A stretch of DNA of 64,000 bases from JACVRW01 sp963821275 (lineage in GTDB: Bacteria; Actinomycetota; Thermoleophilia; Solirubrobacterales; Thermoleophilaceae). Each line of letters starts with the position of its first letter. Position 1 is the first letter of the stretch. Location: the NCBI GenBank assembly GCA_963821275.1, contig CAWGDF010000010.1, forward strand, positions 124,001-188,000, written 5' to 3'. The notes under the pieces were generated by a model, which worked only from the letters and a program-made list of their open reading frames with translations, was not told the origin of the DNA and made no database searches. The translations under genes were made by a program, and so were the position numbers. Below, one piece after another: positions 16,228 to 24,931 of this stretch.

Positions 16228-16255
16228 CGAGGGGCGTCCTTCGGGGCGCCCCTCG
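16228..16255 (+). terminator. Hairpin ending the 6S-like RNA
   Basis: CGAGGGGCGTCC / GGGGCGCCCCTCG with a TTC loop forms a 12-bp stem right after the RNA and 25 bases before the mnmA ATG. No long T tract follows (TATGTGT). Confidence 0.65.
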
Positions 16256-16280
16256 TATGTGTCTACGCTTGCCGTCGCCC

Positions 16281-17711
16281 ATGAACTTTGAAGACCACCT
16301 GAACGCGCCGCGCGGTCTCGGCGCCCTTGCTGACTGGCCGCACGCGGGGGCAGCGGGCGGCGCGCCGTGCGGAGACCTCGTCCGGATCGCGGTCCGGCTC
16401 GAGGACGGGCGCGTGGCGGAGGCGGGCTTCGACGCGGAGGGCTGCGGCGCGGCGCGGGCCGCGGGCAGCGCCGTGGTCGAGCTGGTGGAGGGGGCGCGCG
16501 TGCTCGACGCCGCCCGGATCACGATCGACGACGTCGCCGGCGCGCTCGGCGGCCTCGTGCCTCCGAAGCGGCACGCCGCCCAGCTGGCCGCCGACGCGCT
16601 GCATCGCGCCCTTGGCGCCGCCGCCCGCGACGGCGCGGTCTCTCTCCGGCCGGAGCCCCGGCGAACGCTGGTGGCGATGAGCGGCGGCGTGGACAGCGCC
16701 GCAGCCGCCCAGCTTGCGCTAGACGCCGGTGACGAGGTGGTGGCGGTGACGCTCGAGCTGTGGTCCGATCCCGCCACGGACGGCGAGAAGAGCTGCTGCT
16801 CTCCGCAGGCGGTCACGGGGGCACGCGACCTCGCGCACCAGATGGGGCTCCCGCACCTGACGCTGGACCTGCGCACGCGCTTCCGGGCGGAGGTGGTCGA
16901 TCGGTTCCTGGACGGCTACGCGGCGGGCCGGACTCCCAACCCGTGTGTGCGCTGCAACGGCCACGTGCGGTTCGACGCCCTGCTGGCCCTGGCCGAGTCG
17001 ATTGGCGCCGCCCGCCTTGCCACCGGCCACTACGCTCGCATCGTCCGGGACGAGGAGGGCCCGCTGGTGCGCGCCGCCGCCGACCCCGCCAAGGACCAGA
17101 GCTACATGCTCGCCCGGCTCGAGCCCCGGCAGCTCGAGCTGCTCTCCTTCCCGCTCGGCGGGCTGACCAAGGACGCGGTCCGTGCCCTGGCCCGCGAGGC
17201 CGGCCTGGCCGTGGCCGACAAGCGCGAGAGCCAGGACCTGTGTTTCGTGGCCGGGCTCGGCGGGCGCGAGTTCCTGCAGCGTCACGGCGGACCGCGGCTG
17301 CGTCGCCCGGGGGAGATTGTCGACCGCGAGGGCCGCGTTCTGGGGCGCCACGAGGGCCAGCACAACTTCACGGTCGGCCAGCGCCGAGGGCTCGGCCTGT
17401 CCGCGCCGCAGCCGCTCTACGTCCTGGAGAAGGACGCGGCCGGCAACCGCGTGGTGGTCGGCCCCCGCGAGGCGCTGGCGAGCACGCGCGTGCCGCTGGA
17501 GAAGGTCCGCCTGTACCGGCCGGCGGCGAGCGTGCGGTCGGCGCGGCTGCGCTATCACGCGACACCGATTCCCTGCCGGGCGCTTGAGCGCGACGGGCGC
17601 TGGGAGCTCGAGCTCGAACGGCCGGCGGCGTCGGTCGCTCCGGGGCAGCAGGCATGCCTGATGCGCGATGATGTGGTGGTAGGCGAAGGAACGATCGGGG
17701 AACCCGCATGA
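16281..17711 (+). CDS. mnmA: NifU/IscU-like domain fused to tRNA 2-thiouridylase MnmA
   Basis: 476 residues. Residues 1-115 align with the IscU/NifU scaffold: 'HLNAPRGLG', Cys30-Gly-Asp, Cys55 in 'EGCGAARA', and 'PPKRHAAQLAADAL', where the third scaffold Cys is replaced by Ala99. Residues about 128-476 are MnmA: PP-loop SGGVDS (134-139), Cys172-Cys173, 'NPCVRC' (222/225), 'DQSYML', and 'QDLCFV' with the second catalytic Cys. MnmA makes s2U34 in tRNA Lys/Glu/Gln. The fusion suggests that sulfur or an Fe-S cluster is delivered in cis, but with two of three Cys the domain may not act as a normal scaffold. ATG chosen after the terminator; the GTG of the next gene overlaps its stop. Confidence 0.93.
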   Translation: MNFEDHLNAPRGLGALADWPHAGAAGGAPCGDLVRIAVRLEDGRVAEAGFDAEGCGAARAAGSAVVELVEGARVLDAARITIDDVAGALGGLVPPKRHAAQLAADALHRALGAAARDGAVSLRPEPRRTLVAMSGGVDSAAAAQLALDAGDEVVAVTLELWSDPATDGEKSCCSPQAVTGARDLAHQMGLPHLTLDLRTRFRAEVVDRFLDGYAAGRTPNPCVRCNGHVRFDALLALAESIGAARLATGHYARIVRDEEGPLVRAAADPAKDQSYMLARLEPRQLELLSFPLGGLTKDAVRALAREAGLAVADKRESQDLCFVAGLGGREFLQRHGGPRLRRPGEIVDREGRVLGRHEGQHNFTVGQRRGLGLSAPQPLYVLEKDAAGNRVVVGPREALASTRVPLEKVRLYRPAASVRSARLRYHATPIPCRALERDGRWELELERPAASVAPGQQACLMRDDVVVGEGTIGEPA

Positions 17712-18103
17712 CCGAGCAGGCCGAGCGCATCGACCTGGACTCGCCGCTGGCCGGCGACTTCCAGGCCGTGGTACGGCTGATCATCGGGGGCATCGCCGAG
17801 CGCGTCGACTTTGCCTTCGAGGAGATCGACGACCTGCAGCTGGCGGTCGAGCGGCTTCTGGCCGAGGCCGGGCAGGAGGGAAGCGTTCACCTCTCCTTCG
17901 AGGTGGGGGAGGACACCATCCGGGCTCGCGTGGGCCCGCTGCACGAGGGCGCCATCGCGGACGCGCTGCGCGACGCGACCAACCCGCCCGGGCAGCTCAC
18001 CCTCAAGCGCATCCTTCAGACGGTGGTGGACTCGTTCGGCGTGGAGCGCTCGGAGGACGGGCGGGTCGTGGTGCGCCTGGAGAAGCTCAAGGGGTGGGCG
18101 TGA
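17708..18103 (+). CDS. RsbW/SpoIIAB-like anti-sigma protein with degenerate ATP site
   Basis: 131 residues with the layout of RsbW-family proteins ('DFQAVVRLIIGGIAERV', 'EEIDDLQLAVERLLAEAG', a four-strand sheet, 'LTLKRILQTVVDSFGVE'). The ATP-binding boxes are poor: the N-box position reads ERLLAEAG without the usual N-x-x-x-H, and no D-x-G-x-G is found. It may bind the sigma factor without kinase activity. The gene lies between mnmA and a SigB/SigF-type sigma factor with 4-base overlaps on both sides, which makes it the probable regulator of that sigma factor. Confidence 0.8.
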   Translation: MTEQAERIDLDSPLAGDFQAVVRLIIGGIAERVDFAFEEIDDLQLAVERLLAEAGQEGSVHLSFEVGEDTIRARVGPLHEGAIADALRDATNPPGQLTLKRILQTVVDSFGVERSEDGRVVVRLEKLKGWA

Positions 18104-18879
18104 ACACGGTCCCGCGTCGCTCGGCCACGCCCGAGCGGGCCCGGGAGGAGGACCGCGAGCTGCTGCGCCGCTACCACGAGGGCGGTGAGACCGCCGCCCG
18201 GGAGGAGCTGATCCAGCGCCACCTGCCGCTGGTTCGCTCGCTGGCCCGCCGCTACGCCGGCCGCGGCGAGTCGCTCGAGGACATCGAGCAGGTCGGGGCC
18301 ATCGGGCTGATCAAGGCCATCGATCGCTTCGAGCTGTCGCGCGAGGTGTCCCTGGCCACGTACGCCACGCCGAACGTGGTCGGAGAGATCAAGCGCCATT
18401 TCCGCGACAAGGGCTGGGCCATCCGCGTGCCGCGCGCGCTGCAGGAGCTGAACGCCTCGATGTCCGGCGCGATCGAGCGCCTCACCGGGAGGCTGGGCCG
18501 CTCGCCCAGCATCAGCGAGATCGCCGGCGAGCTGAAGACCACTCCGGAGGAGGTGCTGGAGGCGATGGAGGTGGGCTCCGCCTACTCGACCGTCTCGCTC
18601 TCCGGCGGCCGGGGCGACGAGGAGCTCGACCCGTTGGAGACGATCGGCGACGAGGACGCCGAGTTCGAGCGCTCCGAGCACCGGGCCGCGCTGGAGCCGG
18701 CGCTCGACCGGCTGGCGCCCCGCGAGCGGGAGATACTGCGGATGCGCTTCGAGGAGGGCCTGCCGCAAACGCAGATCGCCCAGCGAGTGGGCCTGTCCCA
18801 GATGCACGTCTCCCGGCTGATCCGCAAGTCGCTCAGCGCCATGCGCGACGAGCTTCTGGGCGCACGGCCGGCGCGTTAA
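18100..18879 (+). CDS. SigB/SigF-type RNA polymerase sigma factor
   Basis: 259 residues with region 2 ('LVRSLARRYAGRGESLEDIEQVGAIGLIKAIDRFE', split here by helices), 2.4 'ATYATPNVVGEIKRHFRDKGW', region 3 ('LQELNASMSGAIERLTGRLG') and region 4 ('LAPREREILRMRFEEGLPQTQIA' then 'GLSQMHVSRLIRKSL'). This is the SigB/SigF/WhiG group, which reads stress, development or motility promoters of the GTTT-GGGTAT type. It is coupled to the RsbW-like gene (GTG in GTGA). A candidate promoter of its own type follows directly downstream. Confidence 0.95.
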   Translation: MNTVPRRSATPERAREEDRELLRRYHEGGETAAREELIQRHLPLVRSLARRYAGRGESLEDIEQVGAIGLIKAIDRFELSREVSLATYATPNVVGEIKRHFRDKGWAIRVPRALQELNASMSGAIERLTGRLGRSPSISEIAGELKTTPEEVLEAMEVGSAYSTVSLSGGRGDEELDPLETIGDEDAEFERSEHRAALEPALDRLAPREREILRMRFEEGLPQTQIAQRVGLSQMHVSRLIRKSLSAMRDELLGARPAR

Positions 18880-18894
18880 GCGCAGGTTGTCCCC

Positions 18895-18921
18895 GTTTCA
18901 CCTGCCCGTGCCGGGGGGTAC
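18895..18921 (+). promoter_or_regulatory. Candidate SigB/SigF-type promoter before the peptide transporter
   Basis: GTTT (18895-18898), 17 bases, GGGTAC (18916-18921). The spacing is identical to the candidate at 45999-46025. The transcript would start near 18928, 45 bases before the binding-protein ATG, leaving room for the GGAGGG ribosome site at 18961. Housekeeping promoter elements are not evident in this gap. Confidence 0.4.
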
Positions 18922-18972
18922 ATTTCCGCCCGGCGGGCAGGACCGCTCGCCCAGATCGTTGGAGGGAACTCA

Positions 18973-20640
18973 ATGGTGAAGCTTGGCGGACGTGCGTTCG
19001 TGCTGCTGGCGGCAGTCCTCTCGATGTTCGTGATCGCCGCGTGCGGTGGTGACGACGAGGAGTCGGGCGACGGCGGCGGCGGCGGTGGAGAGGCCAAGCA
19101 GGGCGGATCGATCACGATCTCCCAGACCTCGCAGCCGGACTACCTGGACCCGGCGCTCAGCTACACGGTCAACGGCTGGGAACCGATGTGGCTCGTCTAC
19201 ACCCCGCCCGTGACCTACAAGCGGGCCGAGGGCATCGAGGGCACAGAGCTGATCCCCGGCGTCGCCGAGGAGCTGCCCGAGGTCTCCGAGGACGGCAGGA
19301 CCGTCACCTTCACCATGCGCAAGGGCCTCAAGTTCTCGGACGGCACGCCCCTCAAGGCGTCCGACTTCGAGCACACGATCAAGCGGGTGCTCAACCTCGA
19401 GTCCGGCGCGACGGGCTTCTACACGGTCATCGAGGGCGCGGAGGAGTACGTCGAGGCCGGGAAGGCCGACGCCGACATCCCGGGAATCGAGACTGACGAC
19501 AAGACCGGCGAGGTCACGATCAAGCTCACCAAGAAGGACGGCACGATCCTCAACGTGCTCGCCATGAACTTCGCCGGCGTGGTCCCGAGCAGCACGCCGT
19601 TCAAGAACCTCTCCGCCGACCCGCCGCCGGGCATCGGCCCCTACAAGATCACGAAGTCCGTGCCCAACCGCGAGTTCGTGATGGAGAAGAACGCCAACTT
19701 CGACATCCCGGACATCCCCAAGGGCCACGTCGACACGATCACCACGAAGATCGTCAAGTCGGCGGAGCGCCAGACGCAGGACGTGATCAGCGGCGAGCTG
19801 GACTTCATGCAGGACCCGCCGCCGGCGGACCTGCTGCCCCAGGTGAAATCGGAGTACAGCGATCGGTACAAGGACCAGAAACCGATCAACGTCTACTACT
19901 TCTTCATGAACACCAAGGTGCCGCCCTTCGACAAGTTGGAGGTGCGACAAGCCGTCAACTACGGCACCGACTCCCGCGCACTGTCGCGCCTGTTCGGCGG
20001 CCGGCTCGAGCCGGGCTGCAACTTCCTGCCCCCGGGGCTGCAGGGACACAAGGAGTTCCCGTGCCCCTACGGTGATCCCAACGACGCGGGCGACCTCGAG
20101 AAGGCGCGGGAGCTCATCACGAAGGCCGGCGCGAAGGGCGAGGCAGTCGACGTCTACACCAACAACGACGAGAACCGGCCGGAGATCGGCCAGTACCTCG
20201 CCGACATGCTCAGCAAGATCGGTCTCAAGCCCAGTCTGAAGGTGCTGGACGGCGGCGTCTACTTCCAGACGGTCGGCAACGACAAGACGAAGGCCGCGGT
20301 CGGGGCGACCAACTGGTTCCAGGACTTCCCGCACCCGGCCAACTTCCTCTTCCTGATCGACGGGGACACCAACCAGCCGACCAACAACTACAACTACGGC
20401 CGGGTCGACGACCCTAAGTTGGACGAGATGATCGAGAAGGTCGAGGCGGCGCCGGCGGATGGCGCCACCGAGGAGGCGGCCGAGGCGGACAAGTATGCGG
20501 TGGGGAAGGACGCGAGCTACGTCGCGCCCTACGGCACCGAGACGGTGGCGACCTTCTTCTCGGAGCGGATGGACTTCGAGAACTGCTCGCTGTTCCACCC
20601 CGTTTACCAGAACGACTACTCGAGCTTCTGCCTCAAATAG
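18973..20640 (+). CDS. Peptide/solute-binding lipoprotein of an ABC importer (SBP family 5)
   Basis: 555 residues. A lipoprotein signal peptide (hydrophobic stretch to residue ~23, lipobox VIAAC) is followed by an acidic-glycine linker of about 15 residues. The mature part has the family 5 pattern: 'YLDPAL', 'TFTMRKGLKFSDGTPLKASDFEHTIKRVL' region, 'NVYYFFMNTKVPPFDKLEVRQAVNYG', and a C-terminal 'GTETVATFFSER'. It captures oligopeptides or similar solutes outside the membrane. It heads a five-gene operon, separated from the permeases by a hairpin that may set its higher expression. Confidence 0.95.
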   Translation: MVKLGGRAFVLLAAVLSMFVIAACGGDDEESGDGGGGGGEAKQGGSITISQTSQPDYLDPALSYTVNGWEPMWLVYTPPVTYKRAEGIEGTELIPGVAEELPEVSEDGRTVTFTMRKGLKFSDGTPLKASDFEHTIKRVLNLESGATGFYTVIEGAEEYVEAGKADADIPGIETDDKTGEVTIKLTKKDGTILNVLAMNFAGVVPSSTPFKNLSADPPPGIGPYKITKSVPNREFVMEKNANFDIPDIPKGHVDTITTKIVKSAERQTQDVISGELDFMQDPPPADLLPQVKSEYSDRYKDQKPINVYYFFMNTKVPPFDKLEVRQAVNYGTDSRALSRLFGGRLEPGCNFLPPGLQGHKEFPCPYGDPNDAGDLEKARELITKAGAKGEAVDVYTNNDENRPEIGQYLADMLSKIGLKPSLKVLDGGVYFQTVGNDKTKAAVGATNWFQDFPHPANFLFLIDGDTNQPTNNYNYGRVDDPKLDEMIEKVEAAPADGATEEAAEADKYAVGKDASYVAPYGTETVATFFSERMDFENCSLFHPVYQNDYSSFCLK

Positions 20641-20655
20641 CAACGTGACATCCAC

Positions 20656-20689
20656 CCACCCGGCGGGCGCTTGAGCGCTCTCCGGGTGG
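20656..20689 (+). terminator. Intra-operon hairpin after the binding-protein gene
   Basis: CCACCCGG / CCGGGTGG with an inner GCGC / GCGC stem forms a stable hairpin 16 bases after the stop. It lacks a T tract. In ABC operons such a hairpin usually stabilises the binding-protein mRNA or attenuates the downstream genes. Confidence 0.6.
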
Positions 20690-20719
20690 GGTAGGGTGTG
20701 ACCGAGGGGGAGAACGGGC

Positions 20720-21763
20720 ATGGCGACCGAGCCAGCAACCGAGCAAGCCGGCCTCCGCGGTCCCGCGGCGTGGGAGGAGCAGGCTGAGCGCGAGCACGTC
20801 GCCGGCCTGGGTCCCTGGCGGCTCGGCCTGCGGCGCCTGCGCCGCAACAAGGTGGCGCTCTTCTTCGGGCTCGTCTTCGTGCTGCTGGTGGCCGTCTGCC
20901 TCGCGGCGCCGCTGTGGGCCAATCAGGTGGCCAAGACCGGCCCGGCCGAGAACCACCTGACCGACACGATCGTCGTCGACGGCGAGGAGAAGAACGTCGT
21001 GGCGCTCGACGGCGTTCCCATCGGCCCGACCTGGCAGGGCGAGTTCTTCCTCGGGGCCGACTCGAACGGGCGGGACGTCATGGTGCGGCTGCTCTACGGC
21101 GGGCGCAACTCGCTGCTCGTCGGCATCACGGCCGCGCTGATGACGACTCTGATCTCCATCGTCCTGGGGGTGCTGGCGGGCTACTTCCGGGGCAGGACCG
21201 ACACCACGATCCGCGGGTTGCTCGACGTGTTGTGGTCTTTCCCGGTGGTGATCCTCGGCGTGGCGCTGGGGGTGGCGCTCGCCCTCGGAGGCCTGAAGCT
21301 GGGGCCGATCACGATCAGCGGCGACTCGCTCCTGATTCCGATCTTCGTGATCGGGCTGGTGTACATCCCGTACATGGCGCGCCCTGTGCGGGGACAGGTC
21401 CTGTCGCTGCGGGAGAAGGAGTTCGTGGAGGCCGCGCGCGCCCAGGGCGCCGGCCCGTTGCGGATCATGTTCGGGGAGGTGCTGCCGAACCTGGCATCGA
21501 CGCTGCTGGTGTTCTTCACGCTCCTGATCGCCAACGCGATCCTGCTCGAGGCGGCGCTGTCTTTCCTCGGCGCGGGGGTTCGGCCCCCGAACCCGTCCTG
21601 GGGCACGATGATCGACGATGGCGTCGACCGGATCGCCACCGCGCCACACCTGACGATCGTGCCGGGGCTGATGCTCATCCTCACGGTGCTGTCGCTGAAC
21701 GTGTTCGGGGACGGGGTCCGCGACGCGCTCGACCCGCGCGCGAAGGTCCGGCTCGAGCACTGA
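20720..21763 (+). CDS. ABC peptide importer permease, DppC/OppC type
   Basis: 347 residues. N-terminal OppC_N-like helix (about 45-68), a periplasmic segment containing 'FFLGADSNGRDVMVRLLYGGRNSLLVG', then five membrane helices with the EAA loop 'EFVEAARAQGAGPLRIMFGEVLPN' that contacts the ATPase. It ends 'DGVRDALDPRAKVRL', typical of the DppC group. An extra ~40-residue insertion follows helix 1 ('KTGPAENHLTDTIVVDGEE'). Order binding protein, C, B, D, F differs from the enteric A-B-C-D-F order. Confidence 0.94.
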   Translation: MATEPATEQAGLRGPAAWEEQAEREHVAGLGPWRLGLRRLRRNKVALFFGLVFVLLVAVCLAAPLWANQVAKTGPAENHLTDTIVVDGEEKNVVALDGVPIGPTWQGEFFLGADSNGRDVMVRLLYGGRNSLLVGITAALMTTLISIVLGVLAGYFRGRTDTTIRGLLDVLWSFPVVILGVALGVALALGGLKLGPITISGDSLLIPIFVIGLVYIPYMARPVRGQVLSLREKEFVEAARAQGAGPLRIMFGEVLPNLASTLLVFFTLLIANAILLEAALSFLGAGVRPPNPSWGTMIDDGVDRIATAPHLTIVPGLMLILTVLSLNVFGDGVRDALDPRAKVRLEH

Positions 21764-22710
21764 TGGCCCGCTTCGTCGTCCGCCGGCTGATCCAGATGGT
21801 GCTGGTGATGTTCGCTGTCTCGATCCTGACTTTCCTGATCTTCAACGTCATCCCGAACGGCGATCCTGCCATTCGCATGGCCGGGAAGAACCCGACCGAG
21901 GGGCAGATCGAGGCGATCCGGGAGGAGTGGGGCTTCGACCAGAACGTCTTCGTCCAGTACTTCACGACGATGAAGAAGGTCTTCACCGGGGACCTGCAGT
22001 CGTATTTCACCCAGTTGCCGGTGGGCGAGGAGATCAGGAAGGGACTGCCGCGCACGCTGTCGCTCGCGATCGGGGCGGCGCTGCTGTGGATGTTCGTGGC
22101 GATCTGCTTCGGGCTCTACAGCGCCATGAAGGCCGGCAAGTTCGCCGATCGCTTCCTCACGATCATCGCGCTGATCGGGATCTCCATGCCCGTCTTCTGG
22201 ATCGGCGCGCTGATGAACTACTACCTCGGGTTCAAGGCCGGGATATTCCCGAACGGGGGCTACGTCGAGTTCACCGAGGATCCGGTCGACTGGGCGTATC
22301 ACCTGATCCTGCCCTGGACTGCCCTCGCGATCCTCTTCATCGGGTTCTACTCGCGCGTGCTGCGCTCGAACGTGCTCGACACGATGAACGAGGACTACGT
22401 GCGCACCGCGCGGGCGAAGGGGCTCTCCGAGCGTCAGATCATGGTCCGCCACGTGCTGCGCAACTCGATGGTCCCGATCGTCGCGCTCTGGGGCCTCGAC
22501 TTCGGCGCCGTGCTGGGCGGCGGCGCGATCCTCACCGAGACCGTTTTCGATCTGCAGGGGGTCGGCCAGTACGCCGCCGACTCGATCGGCCAGCTCGATG
22601 TCCCACCGGTGCTCGCGGTGACGCTGTTCGCGGCGTTCTTCATCGTGCTGCTGAATGCGATCGTGGACATCGCCTATGCCTATCTCGACCCGCGGATCCG
22701 GCTGCAGTGA
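21763..22710 (+). CDS. ABC peptide importer permease, DppB/OppB type
   Basis: 315 residues. It starts 'ARFVVRRLIQMVLVMFAVSILTF' as usual for DppB proteins, has six membrane helices and the EAA loop 'DYVRTARAKGLSERQIMVRHVLRNSM'. It pairs with the DppC-like protein to form the channel. The ATG overlaps the previous stop by one base (TGATG). Confidence 0.94.
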   Translation: MARFVVRRLIQMVLVMFAVSILTFLIFNVIPNGDPAIRMAGKNPTEGQIEAIREEWGFDQNVFVQYFTTMKKVFTGDLQSYFTQLPVGEEIRKGLPRTLSLAIGAALLWMFVAICFGLYSAMKAGKFADRFLTIIALIGISMPVFWIGALMNYYLGFKAGIFPNGGYVEFTEDPVDWAYHLILPWTALAILFIGFYSRVLRSNVLDTMNEDYVRTARAKGLSERQIMVRHVLRNSMVPIVALWGLDFGAVLGGGAILTETVFDLQGVGQYAADSIGQLDVPPVLAVTLFAAFFIVLLNAIVDIAYAYLDPRIRLQ

Positions 22711-23786
22711 GCCGGCCGGAGCCCGCTGCTCCACCGCCGGGCGACGAGCCGCTGCTGCGGGTGGAGGACCTCGAGGTCGCGTTCGCGACCGAGGAGGGCA
22801 TCGTCCAGGCGGTCGACAGCGTGTCTTTCGAGCTCGCCGCCGGGGAGGTACTTGCGGTCGTGGGGGAGTCCGGCTGTGGCAAGTCGGTCACAGCGATGAC
22901 CCTGATGGGGCTAACGCGCTCGCCTAACGCCAGGTTCGCGGGTGCCGCGCACTACAAGGGCACCGAGCTGGTCGGCGCGTCCGAGGACGAGCTGCGCAAG
23001 GTGCGCGGGGCCGAGATCGCGATGATCTTCCAGGACCCGATGACCTCGCTGAACCCCGTTCAGCGCATCGGAAGCCAGATCGTCGAGCAGATTCAGGAGC
23101 ACGAGGGCTCGCCTGATCAGCAGGCGCGCGAGCGCGCGATCGAGCTTCTCGAGCGGGTGGGCATCCCGCGGGCGCGCGAGCGGGTCGACAACTACCCGTT
23201 CGAGTTCTCCGGCGGGATGCGCCAGCGGGTGATGATCGCCCTTGCGCTGTCGTGCAATCCGTCGGTGCTGATCGCGGACGAGCCCACCACCGCGCTGGAT
23301 GTGACCATCCAGGCGCAGATCCTCGAGGGCATGCGCGAGCTGCGCGAGCAGACCGGCGCCGCCGTGATCATGGTGACCCACGATCTCGGCGTGGTGGCCG
23401 ACATCGCGGACCGGATCGTCGTGATGTACGCGGGCCGGATCGTCGAGCAGGGAACGCTCGACCAGATCTTCTACGACCCGCAGCACCCCTACACGTGGGG
23501 CCTGCTCGGCTCGATCACGAGGGTGGACCGGCCCAGGCCCGAGCGCCTGCCGGCGATTGCCGGTCTCCCGCCGTCGTTGTCCGACCGGCCGCAGGGCTGC
23601 CACTTCCGCCCTCGCTGCCCGCACGAGTTCAGCCAGTGCACCACGGTGCCGCCACTCGAGGCGCGGCTGGAGGGTCGGCCCGACCACCGTGATCGCTGCT
23701 GGCTCACACCCGAGGAGAAGCGCGCGCGTCGCGAGATCGCCCCCGGCGAGATCGGTCTGGGCGCGAAGGAGGAGGCGACGGCTTGA
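22707..23786 (+). CDS. ABC peptide importer ATPase, DppD/OppD type
   Basis: 359 residues from GTG. Walker A 'GESGCGKS', Q-loop 'IFQDPMTSLNP', signature 'FSGGMRQRVMIA', Walker B 'VLIADEPTTALD', His switch 'VTHDLGV'. The C-terminal oligopeptide domain has the Cys cluster 'GCHFRPRCPHEFSQC' and a later 'RCW', which in DppD/DppF-type ATPases binds a [4Fe-4S] cluster. The start overlaps the permease stop (GTGA). Confidence 0.95.
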   Translation: MSRPEPAAPPPGDEPLLRVEDLEVAFATEEGIVQAVDSVSFELAAGEVLAVVGESGCGKSVTAMTLMGLTRSPNARFAGAAHYKGTELVGASEDELRKVRGAEIAMIFQDPMTSLNPVQRIGSQIVEQIQEHEGSPDQQARERAIELLERVGIPRARERVDNYPFEFSGGMRQRVMIALALSCNPSVLIADEPTTALDVTIQAQILEGMRELREQTGAAVIMVTHDLGVVADIADRIVVMYAGRIVEQGTLDQIFYDPQHPYTWGLLGSITRVDRPRPERLPAIAGLPPSLSDRPQGCHFRPRCPHEFSQCTTVPPLEARLEGRPDHRDRCWLTPEEKRARREIAPGEIGLGAKEEATA

Positions 23787-24919
23787 GCGTCGAGACCGGC
23801 GCGGGGCAGACCGAGGGGCCGGCGGCGGACGGGGCCCAGCCGCTCGTAGAGGTCGAGCACCTCAAGATCTTCTTCCCGATCAAGCAGGGGATCCTGGTCG
23901 AGCGCGAAGTTGCCCGCGTGCACGCCGTGAACGACGTGACGCTCTCGATCGCCGAGGGGGAGACGCTGGGGCTGGTGGGCGAGTCCGGTTGCGGCAAGAC
24001 GACGATGTCGCGGGCGATCATGCGCCTGCTCGACGCCACGGACGGCTCGATCCGGTTCGGCGGAGAGGACGTGACCGACGCAAGCCGCAGGCAGATGGCT
24101 CCGCTGAGGCGCGACATGCAGATGGTCTTCCAGGACCCGTTCGCCTCGCTCAACCCGCGTAAGCGGGTGGGCCAGATCATCGGGATGGGGCTGCGGCTGC
24201 ACGACACCGAGCGCGGCGCAGTCGAAGGCAAGGTGCGCGAGCTTCTGGGCCGCGTAGGCCTCCAGCCCGAGCACGTGAATCGCTTCCCGCACGAGTTCTC
24301 GGGCGGCCAGCGGCAGCGCATCGGCGTGGCTCGCGCCCTCGCGCTCGAGCCGCGTCTGATCGTGCTCGACGAGCCGGTCTCGGCCCTCGACGTGTCGGTC
24401 CAGGCCCAGATCATCAACCTGCTCGACGACCTCCAGGACGAGTTCGGCCTCACCTACCTGTTCGTGGCCCACGACCTGTCCGTGGTGCGGCACGTGTCCG
24501 ATCGCATCGCTGTGATGTACCTCGGCAAGCTGATGGAGGTCTCACCGGCCGAGGAGCTGTACCAGAAGCCGGTTCACCCCTATACGGCGGCACTCCTCTC
24601 GGCCATTCCCATCCCGGACCCGAAGGAGAACCGCCGCCGCGAGCGGGTCGTGGTCTCGGGCGAGCCGCCGAACCCGATAAACCCGCCCCCGGGATGTGTC
24701 TTCCACCCGCGCTGCCTGCGCGCCACACAGGTCTGTCGCGAGGTGGAGCCGCCGCTGGCCCGCTACCCGAACGGGCACCTGGCGGCGTGTCATCACCCCC
24801 TGCACGTCTCGCCCGAGGAGATCGGGGCCGCCGAGAAGGACGCATCGAGCCCGCTGAGCGCGGGCGAGAAGCTGCCCGAGCCCGCCGCCGCGGGCAACGG
24901 CGGCGTCTCCGCTTCCTAG
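23783..24919 (+). CDS. ABC peptide importer ATPase, DppF/OppF type
   Basis: 378 residues from TTG (TTGA overlap). Walker A 'GESGCGKT', signature 'FSGGQRQRIGVA', Walker B 'LIVLDEPVSALD', 'FVAHDLSVV', and the C-terminal Cys motif 'GCVFHPRCLRATQVC' with a later 'ACHH'. An acidic/Ala tail of ~30 residues follows. It forms a heterodimer with the preceding ATPase and is the last gene of the operon; alaS starts 12 bases later. Confidence 0.95.
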   Translation: MSVETGAGQTEGPAADGAQPLVEVEHLKIFFPIKQGILVEREVARVHAVNDVTLSIAEGETLGLVGESGCGKTTMSRAIMRLLDATDGSIRFGGEDVTDASRRQMAPLRRDMQMVFQDPFASLNPRKRVGQIIGMGLRLHDTERGAVEGKVRELLGRVGLQPEHVNRFPHEFSGGQRQRIGVARALALEPRLIVLDEPVSALDVSVQAQIINLLDDLQDEFGLTYLFVAHDLSVVRHVSDRIAVMYLGKLMEVSPAEELYQKPVHPYTAALLSAIPIPDPKENRRRERVVVSGEPPNPINPPPGCVFHPRCLRATQVCREVEPPLARYPNGHLAACHHPLHVSPEEIGAAEKDASSPLSAGEKLPEPAAAGNGGVSAS

Positions 24920-24931
24920 ACTCCAGGGCCC

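Noticed and set aside
18970..20922. 650-codon minus-strand frame opposite the peptide-binding protein
   Set aside because: His/Val/Arg-rich antisense shadow; the plus strand has a lipoprotein signal and family 5 motifs.
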